Source of the DNA: Micrococcales bacterium
Lineage (GTDB): Bacteria > Actinomycetota > Actinomycetes > S36-B12 > GCA-2699445
Assembly: GCA_002699445.1 (NCBI GenBank)
Contig: PAAU01000035.1
Coordinates: forward strand, 1-33,264
Reading direction: 5' to 3'
Length of the DNA: 33,264 nt
Shown here: positions 28,501 through 33,264 of the stretch, in pieces
How positions within the stretch are numbered: position 1 is the stretch's first letter
How the letters are laid out: each line of letters begins with the position of its first letter
The notes under the pieces: model-generated
Seen by the model: the letters and a program-made list of their open reading frames with translations, nothing else
The model's database searches: none
What the model was told of the DNA's origin: nothing
Translations under genes and position numbers: made by a program

Positions 28501-29445
28501 TTCGTAGCGGATGATGTTTTGTTTGCTACCGTTCGCCACAATCGAGGTTGGATGCACGTTCAAGGCATCAGTGTTGGTAGTAGGACCTTCCTGGGCAACA
28601 GCGTCATCGTCAAGGGTGGAACCGAACTCGGTGATGACAGTCTGGTTGGAGTATTGTCCAGCGCCCCACAAAAGCCGCCCGATGGTTCATCTTGGCTTGG
28701 GATGCCTCCCTTAGAGCTACCTCGGGTGCGAGAAAATGTCGATGTTTCCCGAACCATGGACCCTCCCACGAGGCTAAAAGTGGGTCGATCCATAGTTGAT
28801 GGGATTCGGATCTTGTTACCTGAAGTGATCTCGGTGATGCTTGCGACACTCGTGATATTTGCCGCGGATAGCATCGCCGACTCCACGGGTAGTACTTGGT
28901 GGATGGTTGTCGCGCTGCCATTTATCTTGTTGGGGGTGGGCCTACTTTCTTTGGTGGTCATGGTCATCTTGAAATGGGTACTGATGTTCCGTTATCGACC
29001 CGGCGGTCACCCGCTGTGGTCGTTCTTCTGTTGGCGAGACGAAATCATCAATGTGACTGGCGAAGTCGTTGCGGGTCTCTGGATGTTCCGATACGCGTTG
29101 GGAACTCCGATCATGCCCTGGTACTTCCGAGCGATGGGATCGAAGGTTGGTAAGAATCTGTGGTGCGACATGATCAATGCCACGGAATTCGATGTTATTA
29201 CTCTCGGCGACAACGTGAACCTAAATGCGGGTTCGTGTCTTGAAACTCATCTATTCCACGATCGCGTCATGAAAATCGGACCAACATACATCGGTGACGG
29301 TGCAACCCTTGGACCAAACTGCGCCGTTCTACCCGACACGGTTGTCGGTGAGGGTTGTCGAATCGGTGGTCGCTCAGTAGTGATGCGAGGTGAGACTCTG
29401 CCTCCTAATACTTCATGGCAGGGTGCCCCTGTGGTGTCTGCATGA
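25543..29445 (+). CDS. Pls/PosA-type single-module NRPS (A-PCP-multi-TM with LbH-like C-terminal domains); epsilon-poly-lysine synthase-like
   Basis: A domain IIFTSGSTGVPKG, FDASCEEMW, NTYGPTEATV, YRSGDMV, SSGKADK; PCP FFEIGGTSVTAAKL; about 6 TM segments interleaved with three hexapeptide-like blocks; 1300 aa. Confidence 0.9.
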   Translation: MDTLSDLDGHLASDTVPNGTLIEVLHATVERFKERPAIEGVNELISYGELWNRARDVADELRSIGVGPGERVGVRVASGTTELYIAILGVLMSGAAYVPVDVDDPESRATQVFGEGDVCAILEGSVSVNTSRMEMGLSLRNIRDARATHADLSPIDDAWIIFTSGSTGVPKGVAASHRSAVAFIAGEAALWSVGEDDRVLAGLSVGFDASCEEMWLAWANGACLVPAPRNIVRSGVDLGPWLASHKITVVSTVPTLAAMWADDALSGVRLMIFGGEACPEQLGWRIAAERDVWNTYGPTEATVVSTAGRILPDEPITIGWPLEGWECAVIDENGEPVPVGEEGELVIAGVGLARYLRSDLDEEKYAPLPSLGWERAYRSGDMVRETPSGFAFAGRTDDQVKIGGRRIELGEIEGVLTSCSGVAAAAVVVQKTKGGNSMLIGYVTGDVDIDEIRRDISERLPASLVPLLCHLPELPLKSSGKADKAALPWPLPSVAGDDADWDPIQRWVADQIADQLGPVPMTPESDFFEIGGTSVTAAKLVSVLRQKYPSVAVADVYHYPKIADLADRVEELAGPAEERRKIPVRHAKRWAAIRTFGILLLLLFTVPQWVVIVLAYNEGFGGEDGYGPGFVENALGPAVSGTWVWAWISITVLWVLIANAPLRSMVYLLVRRLMMRNVKPGRYPKHGWMSAKIWFLQKLVVTLNVNQIAGTPWTNRLARWSGAKVADDARLVELPPITGLMTVGSKATIEEEVDTTGWVIDGEELVIAEYIIGAGARVGTRALLMPGCNIGEGAEILPGSVVDREIPAGELWGGSPIASLGAAGETWPEEDPEREAATMPGKFMYVVGLVLLSLLPLLAALPGLFLLIKLNQPDQMHPAGLFLYWLVWAIPISLLWIVMYNLLIAATLRICMRLIKPGFHSDYGGAAWAYWFTRQVMVEAHMFLRSIFSSIYTASWLRLLGLKVGKGTEVSITSGLNSYVSFEDGSFVADDVLFATVRHNRGWMHVQGISVGSRTFLGNSVIVKGGTELGDDSLVGVLSSAPQKPPDGSSWLGMPPLELPRVRENVDVSRTMDPPTRLKVGRSIVDGIRILLPEVISVMLATLVIFAADSIADSTGSTWWMVVALPFILLGVGLLSLVVMVILKWVLMFRYRPGGHPLWSFFCWRDEIINVTGEVVAGLWMFRYALGTPIMPWYFRAMGSKVGKNLWCDMINATEFDVITLGDNVNLNAGSCLETHLFHDRVMKIGPTYIGDGATLGPNCAVLPDTVVGEGCRIGGRSVVMRGETLPPNTSWQGAPVVSA

Positions 29446-30029
29446 TCGGACTTCCGGAAGAGCGAACGTCGCTACTCATAGGGGATCCACAGGTTATATC
29501 GGTGCACCAGACTATGCCGCTAGTCGCACACGATAATCCCGATGAGTTGGGTCAGTTGCCGAAGGTTTACTTGGTCAGCGCAGATGTGACAAAACTCAAC
29601 TCGGATCAACTCCGTGCAGCAACTCGAATCGCCTGCAAAGAAAAAGGCGCAATGGGCGGTTCACGCGAGCACCAGACTTCCCGGTCTTATCGGTTCCCCT
29701 TTGCGTTATTTGCTGTCCACTCCGATTCCGTTGGTATCGATATCGAATTTGTGGACCCTTACGACCCCGTTTTTGCCGAATCCATTTGCACCCCAGCAGA
29801 ATGGTCCAAGAGTCAGACTCGTCCCGAAACGTCTCTCGAAGTTGCCGATGTTTGGTCCTCGAAGGAGGCGTTGGCGAAAGCTCTCGGTGACGCGGTGAAA
29901 TACGATCCGAGGCGATTGCCGAGCTTGGCGCTGACCCCAGACAGTGCAACGGGTGCATGGCACACTGCGAGGATAGACGTACCCTTCGGATACACCGGAT
30001 GGGTTGTGTGGAAACATGAGAATGCGTAA
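29442..30029 (+). CDS. 4'-phosphopantetheinyl transferase superfamily protein
   Basis: VGIDIEFV and VWSSKEALAKALGDAVKYDPR; start overlaps the NRPS stop (ATGA). Confidence 0.85.
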   Translation: MIGLPEERTSLLIGDPQVISVHQTMPLVAHDNPDELGQLPKVYLVSADVTKLNSDQLRAATRIACKEKGAMGGSREHQTSRSYRFPFALFAVHSDSVGIDIEFVDPYDPVFAESICTPAEWSKSQTRPETSLEVADVWSSKEALAKALGDAVKYDPRRLPSLALTPDSATGAWHTARIDVPFGYTGWVVWKHENA

Positions 30030-31497
30030 GCGCCGTAGCGATCTGCTTGTTACCGTAGCGATTTGCTCGGCCGTAGTGGTTGTTGGTTGTTCCTCGAACT
30101 CGGGCTCTAGGTCGGCGCCGGGGGTGGCCGTTTCTGGATCGGCATCGACCTCGGTAAGTTCGGCTGAAGCTATCGATTTGGATCCGACACCTCCCAAGAG
30201 ATCAGCAGCCAAGGGCTTGTCCAAAGTTCGCAAATGCTCCGATCAAAAACGAACGGAGTGCGCAACGCTTCGGGTGCCGTTGAACTACGCAAATGCCGGT
30301 GGTAAGAAGCTTTCGCTTCCGGTGCGCTGGTCGACTCGCGCTGGTACGAATGCCCCTACACTGCTGTACCTCAATGGTGGGCCTGGGCTAGGTAACAACA
30401 GACAGTTTCTGAAGAGCACGCTCAACAAATTGCCAAAAGTGGCAAAAAACTATCGAGTCGCGGTTATCGAGACACGAGGTACTGGTGACACCGCACTCGA
30501 TTGCCCGAAATTGCAGGCCGATCCGGACGCGGTCGAAGACGTCATGCCAATGCGTCCTAATCAGATCGAAGGGTGTGGGAAACGGATTGGGGAGAAGCGA
30601 AAGTTCTATACAACAGAGCAGACCATTGCTGATCTGGACCGTTACCGTCGCGCTTTGAGAATTTCCTCTTGGGCGGTCATGGGCTTCTCCTACGGGACAT
30701 TTGAAGCACAACGTTACGCGATCGCATATCCAGCAAGAACCGACACGCTTACTCTAGACGGGGTGGTGCGGCAGGATGGGGGAGACGCCTTTTATACCCC
30801 GGCATTGCACGAGACCGGTCGAGTGCTACGTGAAGTCTGCGCCGAAAAAAACTGCGGCTACGATCCCGCAGCGGATCTGAATAAAATCGTTGTCGAGGGT
30901 ATGGATGGTGTCGCTATCTTCAACGCGCTTTTGTTTGCAACATTGAAGCAGCCCTATGTTTACGGGTTAATCAAGGCGATACACAAGGCGGCCAACGGAA
31001 ATAAGCGGCCGTTACGACAACAGATTAAGATCTATCCGGCAGATCCGACGTCAGCTTCGGAATACAGTGTGGGGCTGTTTCTCGCCACAATGTGCACAGA
31101 CATGCGATTTCCATACGGAACATCCAAAGCGCCGCTCAAGAGTCGCCCCGCCGCGATTCGGGAGGGGGTCAATGAGATCAATCCCGCGGCACTGTATCCA
31201 TTCGACCGGACCACTGCTCGAGGGCAGGGACAGATTTCCAACTGCCGACATTGGCCAAGGACTCGCCCGGGTCGATTCACCAACGCAAAGTTCCCGGACA
31301 TGCCTACGCTGGTAATCAACGGTGATTGGGATCTTGCGACTCCCGTATCAGACGCTCGCGCGCAAGCCGCCCGAATTCCGAATTCCCAGATGGTGGTGGT
31401 CCCACGATGGGGTCACGAGACCATTGCCAATCCGTATGGAGCTTCTCAGATCTCTGGTTTTCTTTTGCGGGAAAAGCCGAGCGTGGTAGATCAGTGA
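30016..31497 (+). CDS. Alpha/beta-hydrolase lipoprotein, TAP-like (tripeptidyl aminopeptidase family)
   Basis: Lipobox VVVGCSS; LYLNGGPGLGNN; GFSYGTFEAQRYA nucleophile elbow; C-terminal LVINGDWDLATPVSDARAQA...PRWGHET. Confidence 0.87.
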   Translation: MRMRKRRSDLLVTVAICSAVVVVGCSSNSGSRSAPGVAVSGSASTSVSSAEAIDLDPTPPKRSAAKGLSKVRKCSDQKRTECATLRVPLNYANAGGKKLSLPVRWSTRAGTNAPTLLYLNGGPGLGNNRQFLKSTLNKLPKVAKNYRVAVIETRGTGDTALDCPKLQADPDAVEDVMPMRPNQIEGCGKRIGEKRKFYTTEQTIADLDRYRRALRISSWAVMGFSYGTFEAQRYAIAYPARTDTLTLDGVVRQDGGDAFYTPALHETGRVLREVCAEKNCGYDPAADLNKIVVEGMDGVAIFNALLFATLKQPYVYGLIKAIHKAANGNKRPLRQQIKIYPADPTSASEYSVGLFLATMCTDMRFPYGTSKAPLKSRPAAIREGVNEINPAALYPFDRTTARGQGQISNCRHWPRTRPGRFTNAKFPDMPTLVINGDWDLATPVSDARAQAARIPNSQMVVVPRWGHETIANPYGASQISGFLLREKPSVVDQ

Positions 31498-31506
31498 TTG
31501 GTTACG

Positions 31507-31532
31507 TCTGCTGGGACTTGTCTCGGCAGACC
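31507..31532. terminator. Candidate hairpin between convergent genes
   Basis: GTCTGCTG-ggacttgtct-CGGCAGAC: 8-bp stem including one G-U, no clear T tract. Confidence 0.35.
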
Positions 31533-31560
31533 TAACAAGAACACGCGTTGGAACCCCGGC

Positions 31561-33264
31561 TTAGCCGTTGGCTCGCTTAGTCGTGATGGCCGGACTGGGC
31601 AGCGAGTTGCCGAACACCCCAACGTTGAGCGAACCGAGTCCGGTCGCTCGATCGTAGCCTTTTCCGGCAGAGCAGCATCCTTGATCGTAAGGGTCGTTGT
31701 TGCCTTTGCGGATGTCATGGATCTGCGACGAACTGGAACCTAAGTCGTACAGCAGTGGCGACAACAGTCCCAGGGTAGGTCGTCCTTGAGCGATTTCGTT
31801 GCCACCGATAGTCGCGACGCTGGCCGCCAAGAGCGGTGTTGCCGCACTGGTGCCGCTCACTATTGTGGGCAGCCCAGAGTCACCCGTCCATAGCGGCCAA
31901 CCGGGACCGAGACTAGCGTGAGCGGAAATGTCGGGTACGGATCGCGTCTTACCGGAAATCCCGGCCTTGCGTTGCCACCACGGCTTAGCGACTAGAACGG
32001 ACTTACCGCCCCCGCCGGCGGTTGGTTGTGGCCCGATCGGTGGCTGCAAGCCTTCATCATTCCAGGCGTATTCCTTCTTTCGGGAGTTGTCTTTATTGAG
32101 GACAATCCGGGAGCCACCGACTGCGATGAAACTCGACAGCGACGAGGGCAACCCGACGGCCTTTTGCTTGTCTCCCGTAAAGTTCGTGCAACCGCTGGAT
32201 CCGTAATCTCCAGAGGCTGCAAAAACCGAAACTCCGGCCAGAGCCAATCGATTGGCCACAGAATCAGCCATTTGGAAACCAGTCGCCAAGTACGGCGAAG
32301 TTTCGCCAAGAATTAACTCACAGATGGCATAGGAGAGTGACACTGCGTTGGGCAGTTCACCCCGGTATGCAGCGGCATATGCCAGGAATGTTCGAGGGTC
32401 CGCGGTGAACGGAGCCTGTTCGATGATGTCAACCGAGCTTCCAACAGGTAAAACTGATTGCGCAACCTGAACATCCAAGTCACCCTCATCGCCATCGGGT
32501 AGCGCCCCCAGAAGGCCGGGTACGGAACTTCGCGTGAAGGACATCTTTGGAAGTTTGAAACACTCGCGAGAGAATTCCAGATTCTCTTCTGAGTAGCCCG
32601 AACCCCATGCGATGATCGCGAGTTTAGTTTGGCGACCTACTCGCTTTTTCCTGGGCAACTCATCGATTCCATAAGCAGTGTTCAGCTGGTTGTAGGCGTA
32701 TGACGTCTCTGCAAAACCCAGCTTCGTACCGGGAACGGTGATTGGAGCATTCTTGAGGCAACCTTTGGGTGTTCCCAGATTTCTGCCCGCGAATGACTTA
32801 GGACCTTCGGACTGTTTTGAGACTGGGATCTCAGCACCAGAAAGTTCGGTGAAATCCGCGAGAACATCAAGCGGCACCCATTCACCCTTGCGAACAAATT
32901 TTCGAATGCTCGCAGGCGGTTCACTTGGCCAGCCAATCTGCAGAGTTGTCCCGTCCAATAAGAACTCACCCTGGAACTCGACACCGAGCCAGGACGACAT
33001 GACGTCGGCTGGACCCGAGATTGCGCCGAAGATCCCTGTTGGATCCATCTTGAGATCTAGTCCAGCAGAACTAACTTCTGCACGAACGGCATTGATGTCT
33101 TTGCGACTTGCCCCATATCGTTTCCGAATTTGTTTCCGACTTGGAAAGACCCGATAGGTTTTGGATCCTGGGGTCGAAACCTTCCTCAGATCACGGTCAG
33201 CTGCTTTCTCATCACGGCGAAATCCGAAATGAATTGAGACGTTTCGTTCTGCTTCTGCGATCAA
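31561..33264 (-). CDS. S53 family (sedolisin/kumamolisin-like) peptidase with pro-domain, 5' end beyond the window
   Basis: Pro-kumamolisin-like N-terminus; EGDLD (Glu/Asp of the triad), GVSVFAASGDYGSSGC, SGTSAATPLLAA (Ser). Frame is open to the window edge. Confidence 0.88.
   Translation of the reverse strand: MIAEAERNVSIHFGFRRDEKAADRDLRKVSTPGSKTYRVFPSRKQIRKRYGASRKDINAVRAEVSSAGLDLKMDPTGIFGAISGPADVMSSWLGVEFQGEFLLDGTTLQIGWPSEPPASIRKFVRKGEWVPLDVLADFTELSGAEIPVSKQSEGPKSFAGRNLGTPKGCLKNAPITVPGTKLGFAETSYAYNQLNTAYGIDELPRKKRVGRQTKLAIIAWGSGYSEENLEFSRECFKLPKMSFTRSSVPGLLGALPDGDEGDLDVQVAQSVLPVGSSVDIIEQAPFTADPRTFLAYAAAYRGELPNAVSLSYAICELILGETSPYLATGFQMADSVANRLALAGVSVFAASGDYGSSGCTNFTGDKQKAVGLPSSLSSFIAVGGSRIVLNKDNSRKKEYAWNDEGLQPPIGPQPTAGGGGKSVLVAKPWWQRKAGISGKTRSVPDISAHASLGPGWPLWTGDSGLPTIVSGTSAATPLLAASVATIGGNEIAQGRPTLGLLSPLLYDLGSSSSQIHDIRKGNNDPYDQGCCSAGKGYDRATGLGSLNVGVFGNSLPSPAITTKRANG

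Overview
Actinobacterial-type window (moderately high GC, many ATGA-coupled genes, class A rnpB) with three zones. (1) About 1-10.6 kb is ordinary chromosome: a 5'-truncated polyphosphate-glucokinase/ROK gene, a strong terminator, a secreted M15-like peptidase, rnpB (minus strand), a CT398-type zinc-ribbon protein coupled to Nif3, a coupled DUF2786/TIGR04338 pair, an ABM-TM protein, a ROK kinase, a quinone-oxidoreductase-like dehydrogenase, a DUF1772-like protein and a ZIP transporter. (2) About 10.9-23.6 kb is a mosaic accessory region rich in secreted or lipid-anchored repeat proteins: a GGGIxN beta-helix protein, two exported pentapeptide-repeat proteins, a Lon(S16)-domain lipoprotein, a DUF4239-like membrane protein and a broken DUF3616 lipoprotein gene. 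It also holds decayed partial gene copies and several dispersed repeats in both orientations, including a C(UUCG)G-capped hairpin and a 189-bp inverted near-copy of a signal-peptide region at the two ends. I see no transposase or integrase. (3) About 23.9-31.5 kb looks like a homopoly-amino-acid (epsilon-poly-lysine-like) locus: an APC permease, a 1300-aa Pls-type single-module NRPS (A-PCP-TM with three left-handed beta-helix-like blocks), a 4'-phosphopantetheinyl transferase and a TAP-like alpha/beta-hydrolase lipoprotein, the last three with overlapping ends. A convergent S53 (sedolisin) peptidase runs off the right edge. The hand-read A-domain code (DAESIGTVVK) suggests a lysine-like basic substrate. 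All assignments come from reading the sequence by eye; no searches were run.
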